Assembly: GCF_000292915.1 (NCBI RefSeq)
Contig: NC_018514.1
Coordinates: 310,001 to 374,000, forward strand
DNA: 64,000 bases
Direction of reading: 5' to 3'
Origin: Burkholderia cepacia GG4
GTDB lineage: Bacteria > Pseudomonadota > Gammaproteobacteria > Burkholderiales > Burkholderiaceae
Below the pieces are notes generated by a model. That model searched no databases. It had not been told where the DNA came from and saw only the letters and a list, made by a program, of their open reading frames with translations. Of this stretch, positions 28,588 to 37,263 are shown one piece after another (position 1 is the first letter of the stretch; each line of letters starts with the position of its first letter). A program made the translations under genes and the position numbers.

Positions 28588-29092
28588 CGGTGTCGCGCAT
28601 GCGGCCGACGGGGGCGAATCGTTGCGTTCGGCTTGCGACCGTTGCGGGGGGATGAGCGGGGGGCCTTGCTTGCTTCCGGGCGTATCACCCCCGCACGGCC
28701 GGTTCTCGGGCTGACGCGTTGGTGCGATCTCACGGGATGCCCCGCAATGTCATACGCAACGGTCGCCGCGCGGCGAGTTGCAGGGTCGTCTCCGATCGTC
28801 GCTTGCAGGTGGGCGAGCGGACGGTCGCGAACTTTGGCTGAATGGCTCACAAGGGGCGATCGCTGCCGATGGCCGGATTCCCCATCGAGCGTGCCGCCTG
28901 GTGACACAGTTACAAGATAACCATTGACTCCGCCTTTCCTGGCGGTTAGTGTGTACGCCGAAGTCCAAGTAGTCCGATTGCTGTTCATCAATGTCTCGCT
29001 CCCCCAGCGGTATTCGTTGTCCTCTCCCTCCTTGACGCTTCAAGCGCTCTTCAACAGAGCAAATCTTCGTATTTTTTCCTCAAGGATTCATC
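28588..29092. other. Intergenic region including cold-shock 5' leader
   Basis: About 500 bases without a supported gene. The left half carries a fragment (GATGGCCGGATTCCCCATCGAGC near 28865) also found near 37174, part of dispersed decayed repeats. The right part, from about 28925, is pyrimidine-rich and is probably the promoter and long leader of the cold-shock gene. Confidence 0.5.
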
Positions 29093-29296
29093 ATGGATAC
29101 CGGTATCGTTAAGTGGTTCAACGACAGCAAGGGCTTTGGCTTCATCACCCCGGACAAGGGCGGCGACGACCTTTTCGCTCACTTCTCCGAGATCCGGGCC
29201 GACGGCTTCAAGACGCTCGCTGAAAATCAAAAAGTGAGCTTCGAAACGAAGCAAGGCCCGAAGGGTCTGCAAGCGGCCAACATCAAGCCGCTGTAA
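29093..29296 (+). CDS. Cold-shock protein, CspA family
   Basis: A 67-residue single cold-shock domain. RNP1 (KGFGFI) and RNP2-like DLFAHF are intact, with the usual [18 protein letters not shown] start. It would bind single-stranded RNA/DNA as an RNA chaperone. AAGGA precedes the ATG after a pyrimidine-rich leader, as in temperature-controlled csp genes. A small conserved-looking gene follows 270 bases downstream. Confidence 0.97.
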   Translation: MDTGIVKWFNDSKGFGFITPDKGGDDLFAHFSEIRADGFKTLAENQKVSFETKQGPKGLQAANIKPL

Positions 29297-29565
29297 GTTT
29301 GAAGGGCCCGGCCGCCCGCGACGGACGCCGGGTCGCAGCGACACCCTCACGGAGCGTTGTCTCCTAAAGTTGGCGCGATCGTTCTTGGCTGCATCTGTTT
29401 ATTCAGCAGCTATCCGCGCGCCACATGCCTCGTTGCACTTCACTCTCCCCTCCGGCAGCAACGCCTTTTTGCGCTTTCCGACTGCTTTAGATTCAGCTCG
29501 CAATGGCTTTGAATCGGTGCACATTTCGCACGGCACGCGCGCACCCGAACATCATTAAAATTAAA

Positions 29566-29790
29566 ATGCAGAACAAACGAATTCAACAGTACAACGGCTA
29601 TGCCGTCCAACCCTCGGCGCATCGCTTGCCCGACGGGAGTTTTTCATCCAACCTGCTGCTCGAGCGCGTCGATAGCTCACGCGCCGAAGGCCGCTACCAG
29701 TTCTATTCGCTCGATTACTTCCCGAGTGAAAAACAGGCGCTGCAGCACTCGGCACGCTGGGCACGCAACTGGGTCGACACACGCGGTTAA
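29566..29790 (+). CDS. Small conserved hypothetical protein downstream of csp
   Basis: 74 residues, starting MQNKRIQQYNGYAVQPSAHR. Beta-rich with aromatic residues (YAVQPS, SNLLLERVD, YQFYSLDYF) and a terminal helix SARWARNWVDTRG. This type of protein is familiar beside csp genes in Burkholderia, though unnamed. The frame can be extended upstream to 29503 but the ATG at 29566 fits the compact domain. Function unknown. Confidence 0.7.
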   Translation: MQNKRIQQYNGYAVQPSAHRLPDGSFSSNLLLERVDSSRAEGRYQFYSLDYFPSEKQALQHSARWARNWVDTRG

Positions 29791-29956
29791 AGGCGACGTC
29801 CTGCGGATTGAGCGCAGTCCAGATCGAGCAATCGCCCTGGCGCCTTCCTTTCGATTGTTTCAGTGCTGACGAACGACCCCGGTGGGGAGAGATGGCGGTC
29901 CGCTGCGGGCGATTGCTGCCGCCATTGCGCCAGTTGAGGCACGCTCAACTTCGGCG

Positions 29957-30107
29957 CTTTAGAAAATCGACCGCCCCGTATACGTCGTCAACCACTCCAG
30001 CGCCAACGTGCTGGAACGCCGGCAATATAAACCGACTATGTCGTCCCGGCACCGACCAAGCGGGCGAGTACCGTGCTGCCTTCGACGGCCGGGTTCGGCA
30101 ATGACCA
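29957..30107. repeat. Dispersed intergenic repeat, copy D, with glutaminase-tail homology
   Basis: Read on the minus strand, the left part encodes ALEWLTTYTGRSIF followed by a stop, almost identical to the last 14 residues of the glutaminase at 37264 (ALEWLTTYSGRSIF). The rest matches copies A and B in order (CAGCGCCAACGTGCT, GGCAATATAAA, CGGCACCGACCAAGCGGGCGA). Confidence 0.65.
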
Positions 30108-30249
30108 GTCATTCGACGTCGGCGTCTAGATCGTCGACAATCAACCTTGGCTTCCCTATGGTTTAACCACGACGCGTTGCCCCGGCTATCTCGCCTTCAC
30201 ACAGCCCTGCTTGCGCCGCGCTCGGCGTGAGCACTCATGGAACACGCGC

Positions 30250-30345
30250 TTGAAAAACAAACTCCTCTTGGTCTCGCTTGCAAGCTTATTAGGGGTTCCA
30301 GTAGCACATGCGCAAAGCAGCACGACTTTAATCGGCCTGCGCGAG
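30250..30345 (+). pseudogene. Porin signal-peptide remnant
   Basis: From a TTG codon this reads LKNKLLLVSLASLLGVPVAHAQSSTTLIG, very like the signal peptide and first strand of Burkholderia-type Gram-negative porins (AHAQSSVTLYG). After this the frame continues (to 30621) without porin character and stops. It looks like a 5' porin fragment left after deletion; the missing ATG supports decay. Confidence 0.5.
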
Positions 30346-30764
30346 GTCTATTGGAGATACGTGGCAGACTCGAGTGGCGAGGCCGGGTTCTGGTACATGC
30401 CGCACTGTCAGCGTTTCGGGCTGTTAGGGGCTGAGAACATCGTTCCACGTGGGCACTCGTTCTTCTTGCCAGAAAGCGGTTCGATTTCGTCGCCCGATCG
30501 CCGGCACGGTACTACGGTCACGATGAGCGTCGAGCAAGGGGCGGACAGCAGCGACCGAGCGACGTTTTCGCAGATACCGCTACCGTGGTGCACAAAAAAT
30601 GACGTTTGGTCTAGCAACTAGTGTCATGCGGATGACCGTTTCGCGAGTCGATGGTCGACCGGTTGAATCCACCGCCGTGAACAGCCATTCGACACGCCGG
30701 CTTGCATCGTCGACAATTTTGCGCAGCGACCGCGCCCAATTGCCATCTAAAAATCTATCGCGCC

Positions 30765-31127
30765 ATGCACGTCACGTACAACATATTCCTTGCGGTAGCA
30801 GTTTTATTTGTTGCAGTGCTTCGAGCGATTCGCTGGCGAAGTGCAAAGGCGCGGGGTTTGAGTCCAGCGCAATTCGCGCTGGAGAACGGTGGTTCAGCAC
30901 AGAAACTCCGAGCAACAGGTAACCAGCTGCGGTGGCTTGCTAGGATCTTGTTCATTTTCCCATTCGTGCTGGGAGTAGGATTGGTAATCCACCCGAAATC
31001 CCCGGGGAGTCTACTTGCGGCCGAGTTCGCGGCCTTCGTGATCATCTTTGGGGTTCTTGGGCTTCTTTTCCGGTGGGTCGCAAGAAAAAATGAGGCGCTA
31101 GCGCGTGAGATAGAAATGCTTCCCTGA
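30765..31127 (+). CDS. Small inner-membrane protein, unknown
   Basis: 120 residues with three hydrophobic stretches: an N-terminal segment YNIFLAVAVLFVAVL (residues 5-19), ILFIFPFVLGVGLVI (near 62-76) and LLAAEFAAFVIIFGVLGLLFRWV (near 83-105). A charged loop SAKARGLSPAQFALENGG lies between. No family recognised. The start ATG at 30765 gives the first membrane segment; no strong ribosome site is visible. Confidence 0.5.
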   Translation: MHVTYNIFLAVAVLFVAVLRAIRWRSAKARGLSPAQFALENGGSAQKLRATGNQLRWLARILFIFPFVLGVGLVIHPKSPGSLLAAEFAAFVIIFGVLGLLFRWVARKNEALAREIEMLP

Positions 31128-31165
31128 ACATTGGTGCCTGAAGTGCGCCGGTAAGGGCGTAGCCT

Positions 31166-31399
31166 TTAGCGGTTACCGTCGATCAGATCGTTCAGCAGCG
31201 CATCGAACGCGGCCTGTGCGTCTTCAAGTTCCTGCAGGGCGGCATCAAAGGTTTGCAGCGCGAACGGCGAAGGCTCGCCGCTGCCTTGCGGCGGAAATTG
31301 CTTCTGCATCGAGGCGAACGTACTCTGCACGCGCAGCGTGGCGGCCACCATGCGCTCCATCGCCTGGGTTTCTTCGGCTCGGGCCTGTTCCGGATTCAT
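31166..31399 (-). CDS. Small helical hypothetical protein
   Basis: 77 residues, mostly helical and acidic (MNPEQARAEETQAMERMVAA, then TFDAALQELEDAQAAFDALLNDL). Coiled-coil-like heptads are plausible at both ends around a QFPPQGSGEPSPF linker. AAGGAGAGTGGA directly before the ATG is a strong ribosome site, which chooses this start over the much longer open frame. Function unknown. Confidence 0.65.
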   Translation of the reverse strand: MNPEQARAEETQAMERMVAATLRVQSTFASMQKQFPPQGSGEPSPFALQTFDAALQELEDAQAAFDALLNDLIDGNR

Positions 31400-31914
31400 T
31401 CCACTCTCCTTGGATGGTTTTCTTGAAGACCAGATCGTACACGCTGTGTCCGTTCTTGCTGCCCTTGGCAGAACGACTCCGTTGAAGGTTCCAACGGCAC
31501 GCTGCGCGAGAAGCGATTTAATCGGGAATGATTCCGCAGTCGCGCCGAGGCCAAGATACTCATCGAGCGTGGCTACAAAATCCCGCCGCAGGTCACAACG
31601 ATTGGCCGCTTTGGATGAATCTGAAGGGCCGTTCAGGGTCGGAAGTCGCCGGTCGCGCGTCGGAAGGCGCCGACCGGCCATAACGCGACATTTGGTGCCG
31701 CCCTTGCCCGGACGTTCGGGCGTCCGATCCACTTGCAAGAACCGACGTTCGGTTGACAAATGTCGGCCGCGCGATGCGGCAGATCGGCAGCCTCGCGGCA
31801 GGTGCGGCCGCTACGCGAATCGGATCACGTGCACCGTCGCGGGACGAGGCTATTCCACGGCGTTCTGCCGAGAATTCCCTCGTTGAATCAAGGTCGAGGG
31901 ACTACTAATTTGGC
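31400..31914. other. Intergenic region with decayed repeats
   Basis: 515 bases with no gene I can support. It contains segments such as CATAACGCGACATTTGGTG and GTTGACAAATGTCGGCC around 31680-31770, of the kind seen in dispersed Burkholderia intergenic repeats, and a short stretch near 31540-31615 that reads as EAKILIERGYKIPPQVT in one frame, possibly a protein fragment. Confidence 0.4.
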
Positions 31915-32349
31915 CTAGAGCGCCTTCAGCATCGCGGTGGCCGATCCCGGACATACGCCCTGGAATTGGGATGATGCCGGCAACGGATGGGGCACCTCGT
32001 GGCGCGCCACCCGCACAAAACCGTGGCCTGCAAAGTATTCTTCTGCCGTGGTGGTCAGCAGGACCACCGACGGAACAGCATGGGTCCTGCATGCCGTCAG
32101 CAAGTACGAAACGATGGATTTTCCCAAACCGGAGCGGCGTAGATGCTCGGCGACCGAGACCGAGCGGATGACCTCGGCATGTATCGTCCGGATCAACGTC
32201 AGCAGTTGCGTGTCCGTCAGTCGCGTTCGCCCCGGCTTGCCGCCGCGCTTCCATGCGCGATAGCCGTTCACGCTGACCGACAGCACCCCGCACAACGACG
32301 ACAGCGGATACCGCCCGACCTGCTGGTCAGTCCACGCATATCCGCTCAC
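31915..32349 (-). pseudogene. Chimeric remnant: IS3-type transposase OrfB N-terminus fused in frame to a GNAT acetyltransferase C-terminus
   Basis: A 144-codon frame. Residues 1-59 (YAWTDQQVGRYPLSSLCGVL, SVNGYRAWKR, LLTLIRTIHAE) match the start of IS3-family OrfB. Residues 60-144 (IRSVSVAEHLRRSGLGKSIV, VVLLTTTAEEYFAGHGFVRV, GVCPGSATAMLKAL) are the acetyl-CoA-binding and C-terminal half of an ArsN-like GNAT enzyme. The junction is near 32172. The transposase catalytic domain and the GNAT N-terminal half are missing, so neither activity is expected. It probably arose by IS insertion and deletion. Confidence 0.75.
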
Positions 32350-32365
32350 CGTTCTTTGCGGTCCG

Positions 32366-33721
32366 TTATGTGCGCAGTGGTCTCAAGCCCGCGCGGACCT
32401 CTTGGGAAAACAGTTGCGGCTGTTCCCATGCCGCAAAGTGTCCGCCTTTGTCGAGCCGGTTGTAATAGATCAGGTTGTGGTACGCGCGCTCTGTCCAGCT
32501 GCGTGGCGCCTGATAGTTTTCGCGAGGAAAGACGCTCACGGCAGCCGGAACCGACACATCGGCGGCGGCAAGGAAGTTGGAGTGAGACTCCCAATAGAAG
32601 CGCGCCGACGAAATCCCCGTATTCGTCAACCAGTAAAGTGTGATGTCGTCGAGGACGTCGTCCCGTGTCATCTCTCCTGCCGATTCTCCATTGACAGTGC
32701 GCCCGTACACGGCCGAGGTCAGTGCCGCCGCCGGCTGAACATACCCGTCGCCGTGATCGAGCAGCCAGCCCGCCAGTCCGATGGGCGAGTCCGCCAAACC
32801 ATAGAGCGTTTGCGGGCGAGTCCCCATCTCCAACGCATAGGCGCGCCGCTTCCTCGCCGCGCTGGCCAGTTGATCGTAAGCGTGCTTTTCGTCGTCGGAC
32901 AGGCCGGACGGCGGTGGGTCGCCGGCCTGAATCGCCTTTGCAATCTCGGGTGGAACCGTCGCGGGGAAATTGACGTGGATACCCAGCAATTCCGGTGGCG
33001 CCTGCTTGCCCATCACATTCGCGACAACACCGCCGAGATCCCCACCTTGCGCCGCAAATTTCGTGTATCCAAGGCGCTTCATGAGGACGACCCAGGCACG
33101 CGCAGTGCGCTCCGGCCCCCAGCCGGTCCCGGTCGGTTTGCCTGAAAACCCATAGCCCGGCAAAGACGGAATGACCAGATGGAACGCATCCGATGGGCTC
33201 GCGCCATGTGCAGTGGGGTTCGTCAGCGGATCGATGATCTTGAACTGCTCGATGACCGAGCCAGGCCACCCGTGCGTGACGATGAGCGGCATGGCATTTT
33301 CATGTTTCGAGCGAACGTGGATGAAATGGATGTCCAGTCCATCGATCTCGGTCACGAACTGCGGCAGTGCGTTCAGTCTTGCCTCGCACTTGCGCCAATC
33401 GTAATCGGTCGCCCAATGGCGCGCGAGTTCCTGCGTCATCGCGAGCGGCACGCCTTGCGAGTCATCGGCGACCGTCTCCTTGTCGGGCCACCGGGTCGCC
33501 TTGATGCGTCGCCTCAAGTCGACGAGTTGCGACTCGGGCACATGAACGCGAAGCGGACGAATGGCGGTCTTGTCGCCGCCCACCGCTTTCCCGACTGTTG
33601 TAATCGCCTGATTCGTTTCTGCGAGCGCGAGTTGACTCAATGAACCCGCAGCAACGGTTGCCGCCGCTGTGCCAACAAAACGACGGCGGGACGGTGAATG
33701 GAGAAGGTTGTCGTCTGACAT
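32366..33721 (-). CDS. Epoxide hydrolase family protein with EHN domain, Tat-exported
   Basis: A 451-residue alpha/beta hydrolase. A twin-arginine signal (SRRRFVGTAAATVAAGS) opens the protein. The EHN domain follows (RPLRVHVPESQLVDLRRRIKATRWPD), then the hydrolase core: HGWPGS oxyanion motif, nucleophile aspartate in AAQGGDLGG, and the catalytic histidine in KGGHFAAWEQP. It would open an epoxide by an ester intermediate in the periplasm. The frame stays open to 34180, but the ATG at 33721 places the Tat signal correctly. A second Tat-exported hydrolase lies at 35453. Confidence 0.9.
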   Translation of the reverse strand: MSDDNLLHSPSRRRFVGTAAATVAAGSLSQLALAETNQAITTVGKAVGGDKTAIRPLRVHVPESQLVDLRRRIKATRWPDKETVADDSQGVPLAMTQELARHWATDYDWRKCEARLNALPQFVTEIDGLDIHFIHVRSKHENAMPLIVTHGWPGSVIEQFKIIDPLTNPTAHGASPSDAFHLVIPSLPGYGFSGKPTGTGWGPERTARAWVVLMKRLGYTKFAAQGGDLGGVVANVMGKQAPPELLGIHVNFPATVPPEIAKAIQAGDPPPSGLSDDEKHAYDQLASAARKRRAYALEMGTRPQTLYGLADSPIGLAGWLLDHGDGYVQPAAALTSAVYGRTVNGESAGEMTRDDVLDDITLYWLTNTGISSARFYWESHSNFLAAADVSVPAAVSVFPRENYQAPRSWTERAYHNLIYYNRLDKGGHFAAWEQPQLFSQEVRAGLRPLRT

Positions 33722-33889
33722 AAGTGCTCCGATTGGCGATAAAGCCGGGTTACCGATCAATGGCACCGAGATCACACGAGCCATTGAAGCTAATACTAGG
33801 CGCAGAGTGCGTTCGCGCCCATTGGAACGCCCGGACGTTGCTCGCCTGTATCCTGAATAAAAACACTCCCGTAAGCGGGTATCCACCCA

Positions 33890-34035
33890 GCGAGCAGATA
33901 CATCGACATACAACGAACGCGCAACGGTGTCCGCGAACGCCCCCCTCAGCGTGCCGTCGGGCGCGACGATCGTCGTGAAGCAAGCGCCCGAGCTCGGACC
34001 GATCTCACAGCCCGTGTCCTTCATGATTTGTGGCG
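33890..34035 (-). pseudogene. Nitrilase C-terminal fragment
   Basis: In frame with the epoxide hydrolase upstream region, the minus strand reads MKDTGCEIGPSSGACFTTIV then APDGTLRGAF. This resembles the nitrilase segment ending in CFT-x-I-V-x-PDG-T that follows the active-site region. The catalytic glutamate, lysine and cysteine parts are absent and the sequence after it loses similarity. A decayed remnant, by-eye assignment. Confidence 0.55.
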
Positions 34036-34252
34036 TTGCAGCGATGGCCCTGCGCGCGGATGGGCGTATTGAAGCGGGCAGATGTATCCCGTATGTTTCG
34101 CGCGAAGCGGTTCTTGTATGTGTCTGTGTCAATGCGAAGCGCAGATGCCTCGCAATACAAAACGGACCGCGTTCGCGCACATGGGGCGACCGTGAGGGGC
34201 CAAAACACGGGGCTTTGGCGCATACTGTTTCGACGATTGACGATCGTCATCG

Positions 34253-35434
34253 GTGACCCGGACATCCGTCATGCGCCTGCACAGTGCATTGTTTTTGCTC
34301 GTCGGTACCTTGCTCACCGCGGGAGGGTACGGGGCGACCTTTCTGCTGTCGATGCGCTTCGGGGCGATCGGCGGAAACGACGTTGACACCGGGGTGGCGC
34401 TCGCCGGCGCGATGGCCGGCACATCGCTCGGCGTGTCGCTCGTCGGCTGGTTCTCGCAGCACATCGGCACGACGCGGATGGCCGCGCTCGCGGCGCTCTG
34501 CGTCGGTGCCGGTGTCGCGGGTTTCGCAATCATCGAACGCGTTGGCCTCCTCGATCTGTTGCCCGGATTCCTCATCGGATTCGGCTGGGGTGCGTTCTAC
34601 GTTGCCGCGCCGATGTCGCTCGCCGAGCGAACGAACGATGCAGATCGCGGATTGTGGTTCTTTCGTTTCGCGACGTTTCAAATGGCGGGCATCGGCGCCT
34701 GCCCGGCGCTCGCTGCTTTCGCCATTCGTTCGCTGCACTGGTCGGTCGGCAGCGTGCTCTACACCGTCGGCGGCCTGTGCGTGATCGCGTCCCTCATGCT
34801 GGAAACCTTCGGTCGGCTGTCGCCGCGCGCGCCCGAATCGCCGTTACGGGATCGGTGGCTCCGCAACATCGGCGCGATCGCCCGCACGCGCGCGCTTTAT
34901 CCGATTGTCATGATCGCGCTGGGTGCCAGCGTCTTCTCAGGCTTGATGACGTTCCAGATGTCTTTGGTGCAAGGAACGCATGCGCACGCAAGCACGTTCT
35001 TCAGCCTCTACGCGGTGACAGTCGTATTGACGCGCTGGCTGCTTTCGCGTCTCGTCATCAATGTGCGCTCCGAAACCGCCACGAAAGCGTTGCTCGTCAT
35101 GATGGTGCTCGGCATCGCGGCAATGTTCGCGGTGCCGTACCACGCATCGTTCCAGTCTGCGGCCGCGGTGTTGCTCGGCGCCGGGTACGGCCTCGTGTAT
35201 CCGGTCATCCAGGCGCAGGCGGTCAACGATTCAGAAGCGACGCATCGTCGCTCGGCGTTGACGTGGTTCGCCGCATCGTATTTCATCGGCGTATTCGGCT
35301 TTCCATCGGTTGGCGGCTGGGTGATGGTCCACGTCGGCAAGAACGCGTTGCTGGCGCTCATCGCGTTGTGCGGCCTCGCGGCGCTTACGCTTGCGATCCT
35401 GCAAGACGGGCGCGTATCGACGCGCCTGCGGTAG
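34253..35434 (+). CDS. MFS transporter
   Basis: A 393-residue inner-membrane protein with about 12 hydrophobic segments in two halves split by a loop at LSPRAPESPLRDRWLRNIG. Seen: LFLLVGTLLTAGGYGATFLLS, GFGWGAFYVAAPMSLAERT and PSVGGWVMVHVGKNALLAL. Motif A is poorly conserved, so it belongs to a divergent MFS group; substrate unknown. The start is a GTG at 34253 or the ATG at 34271; neither has a strong ribosome site. Confidence 0.8.
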   Translation: MTRTSVMRLHSALFLLVGTLLTAGGYGATFLLSMRFGAIGGNDVDTGVALAGAMAGTSLGVSLVGWFSQHIGTTRMAALAALCVGAGVAGFAIIERVGLLDLLPGFLIGFGWGAFYVAAPMSLAERTNDADRGLWFFRFATFQMAGIGACPALAAFAIRSLHWSVGSVLYTVGGLCVIASLMLETFGRLSPRAPESPLRDRWLRNIGAIARTRALYPIVMIALGASVFSGLMTFQMSLVQGTHAHASTFFSLYAVTVVLTRWLLSRLVINVRSETATKALLVMMVLGIAAMFAVPYHASFQSAAAVLLGAGYGLVYPVIQAQAVNDSEATHRRSALTWFAASYFIGVFGFPSVGGWVMVHVGKNALLALIALCGLAALTLAILQDGRVSTRLR

Positions 35435-35452
35435 AAACGTGGCACAGCCGGA

Positions 35453-36505
35453 TCAAAATCTGTCGACGTCGATCACCGCCTGCACGAACGCCTGGGGCGC
35501 TTCCTGCGGGAGATTGTGACCAATGCCGCCGGTGATCGTGCGGTGCGCGTATTTGCCCGTGAACTTCGCGGCGTAGGCGCTGGGCGGCAAGTGAAAGGCA
35601 CCGTTGGCATCACCCTCCATCGTGATGCTGGGAACGGTGATGGGCGGCGCCGACACGAGTCGCTGTTCGTATTCGTCGTATTTCGCCTCACCTGCGGCGA
35701 GACCTTGCCGCCACCGGTAGTTGTGGATCGTGATGCTGACGTGATCGGGGTTTTTGAAAGCCGCCGCACTTCGCTCGAACGTGGCATCGTCGAAGTTCCA
35801 TTTCGGCGACGCGTGCTTCCAAATGAGCTTGGCGAAATCGTGCGTGTATTTCTCGTAACCCGTGCGCCCGCGCTCGGTTGCGAAATAGAACTGATACCAC
35901 CACAGGAATTCGCCCGCCGGTGGCAACGGCATCTTGCCCGCTTCCTGATTGCTGATCAGGTAGCCGCTCACCGATACCAATCCTTTGCATCGCTCCGGCC
36001 ATAGCACCGCGATGATGTCGGCGGTACGCGCACCCCAATCGAACGCGCCAAAGATCGCCTTCTGGATACCGAGCGCATCCATCAGCGCGATGATGTCGAG
36101 TGCGACCGCGGCCGGCTGGCCGTTGCGCATAGTCTGGTCGGACAGGAAGGTCGTCGTGCCGTAGCCGCGCAGATATGGGACGATCACCCGGTATCCCTGC
36201 GCGCCGAGCGTGGGCGCAACGTCGACGAAGCTATGTATGTCGTACGGCCAGCCGTGCAGCAGCAGGACCGGCGGCCCGCCGGCCGGACCGACCTCCGCGT
36301 AGCCGACGTTGAGGAGCCCCGCGTCGACCTGCTTGATCGACGTGAAGGACGTGTGCGTGCCTGGCTTGATTCGCGGCGGCGATGACGCTTTCGACGATGT
36401 TTTTTGAGCGTCGGCGGCTTGCAGCATCTCGAATTGCGCTGCAACAAGCGCACCGGCAGCGATGCGCGTGAAATGACGTCGGCGTGAATCGACTTCTTTT
36501 GGCAT
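35453..36505 (-). CDS. Alpha/beta hydrolase (epoxide-hydrolase-like), Tat-exported
   Basis: 350 residues. The start carries a twin-arginine signal (DSRRRHFTRIAAGALVAAQF). The hydrolase core shows VLLLHGWPYD (oxyanion motif), the nucleophile elbow GAFDWGARTADI with an aspartate as in epoxide hydrolases and haloalkane dehalogenases, and GGIGHNLPQEAP with the catalytic histidine. CGGAGACGAAA precedes the ATG at 36505. It converges with the MFS gene. Natural substrate unknown; similar domain logic to the EHN hydrolase 2.8 kb away. Confidence 0.87.
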   Translation of the reverse strand: MPKEVDSRRRHFTRIAAGALVAAQFEMLQAADAQKTSSKASSPPRIKPGTHTSFTSIKQVDAGLLNVGYAEVGPAGGPPVLLLHGWPYDIHSFVDVAPTLGAQGYRVIVPYLRGYGTTTFLSDQTMRNGQPAAVALDIIALMDALGIQKAIFGAFDWGARTADIIAVLWPERCKGLVSVSGYLISNQEAGKMPLPPAGEFLWWYQFYFATERGRTGYEKYTHDFAKLIWKHASPKWNFDDATFERSAAAFKNPDHVSITIHNYRWRQGLAAGEAKYDEYEQRLVSAPPITVPSITMEGDANGAFHLPPSAYAAKFTGKYAHRTITGGIGHNLPQEAPQAFVQAVIDVDRF

Positions 36506-37263
36506 TTTCGTCTCCGGGGGGCGATTCGGCTGGCGGACGAACGGCAGGACGAGCGCGCTACACGGGAATGTTAGTCGAGGATCCGCTCCTCCAAGGCCAA
36601 AATCTGCCGGCCAGCCGGAAGCTGATTGAGCGCACAACGGCGATCGCTTGGTCGAAGGGCATCGGCCCAGGCACTGCACGCGTATCGGCAGGCGCAGCAG
36701 AACATTCACGCCCTCTCGCGCAATACGCCTGCCGCGTACCAGCCTGACGAGGCGCCGATACTGAACAATCCGGGCGTGCTCTACAGCTGCCGCCGTTCGA
36801 TGGTGAGCCGCGAGCCATCGCATCTCGCAGGCTTGCCAGGACAGTGCAGCTTTCAGCGGCGGCAATATCGTGATTCACAAGTAGCGCACGACCGGCCGTC
36901 TCGAATGAGGGACTTGGCAAGCAGGGCAGTTTGCTGGCATCAGGAAGCTGCCTTCCTCAACTGAGGGTCCAATTGCGGCAGAGGGTCGACTTCAGGCCGA
37001 TCGCACGAAAGCGGTTAAGCGCGGAAGGCGGCGCGGTGCATCACGCGAATGAGCGCGTCCGCGGATGACTTGACTGCCGACGCGCGAGGGACGAGTGACC
37101 GGTGCACTCTGAAAGCTGCCGATGCCGTCTCGGTGGGCTCAAGGTCCGTTTAGGGTTGCGGATTCAACCCGTCGATGGCCGAATTCCCCATTGAGCTCTC
37201 TGGCGCGCGCCGATATGAATCTGCCGCCGTCGCGCCACATGAGGCACGCCTGACTTCGCCGCG
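36506..37263. other. Intergenic region with decayed dispersed repeats
   Basis: About 760 bases with no supported gene. The right part contains GATGGCCGAATTCCCCATTGAGC near 37174, matching a segment at 28865. A stretch around 36840-36990 (AAGTAGCGCACGACCGGCC, GGGTCGACTTCAGGCCGATC) has the look of degenerate intergenic repeats. Open frames lack recognisable features. Confidence 0.45.

Noticed and set aside
29307..29332. A terminator hairpin after the cold-shock gene (CCCGGC with GCCGGG).
   Set aside because: The stem is only six pairs with a long loop and no T-run; support was too weak.
30346..30621. Continuation of the porin-like signal peptide as a functional exported protein.
   Set aside because: After the signal sequence there is no porin or other domain character, and there is no ATG or ribosome site.
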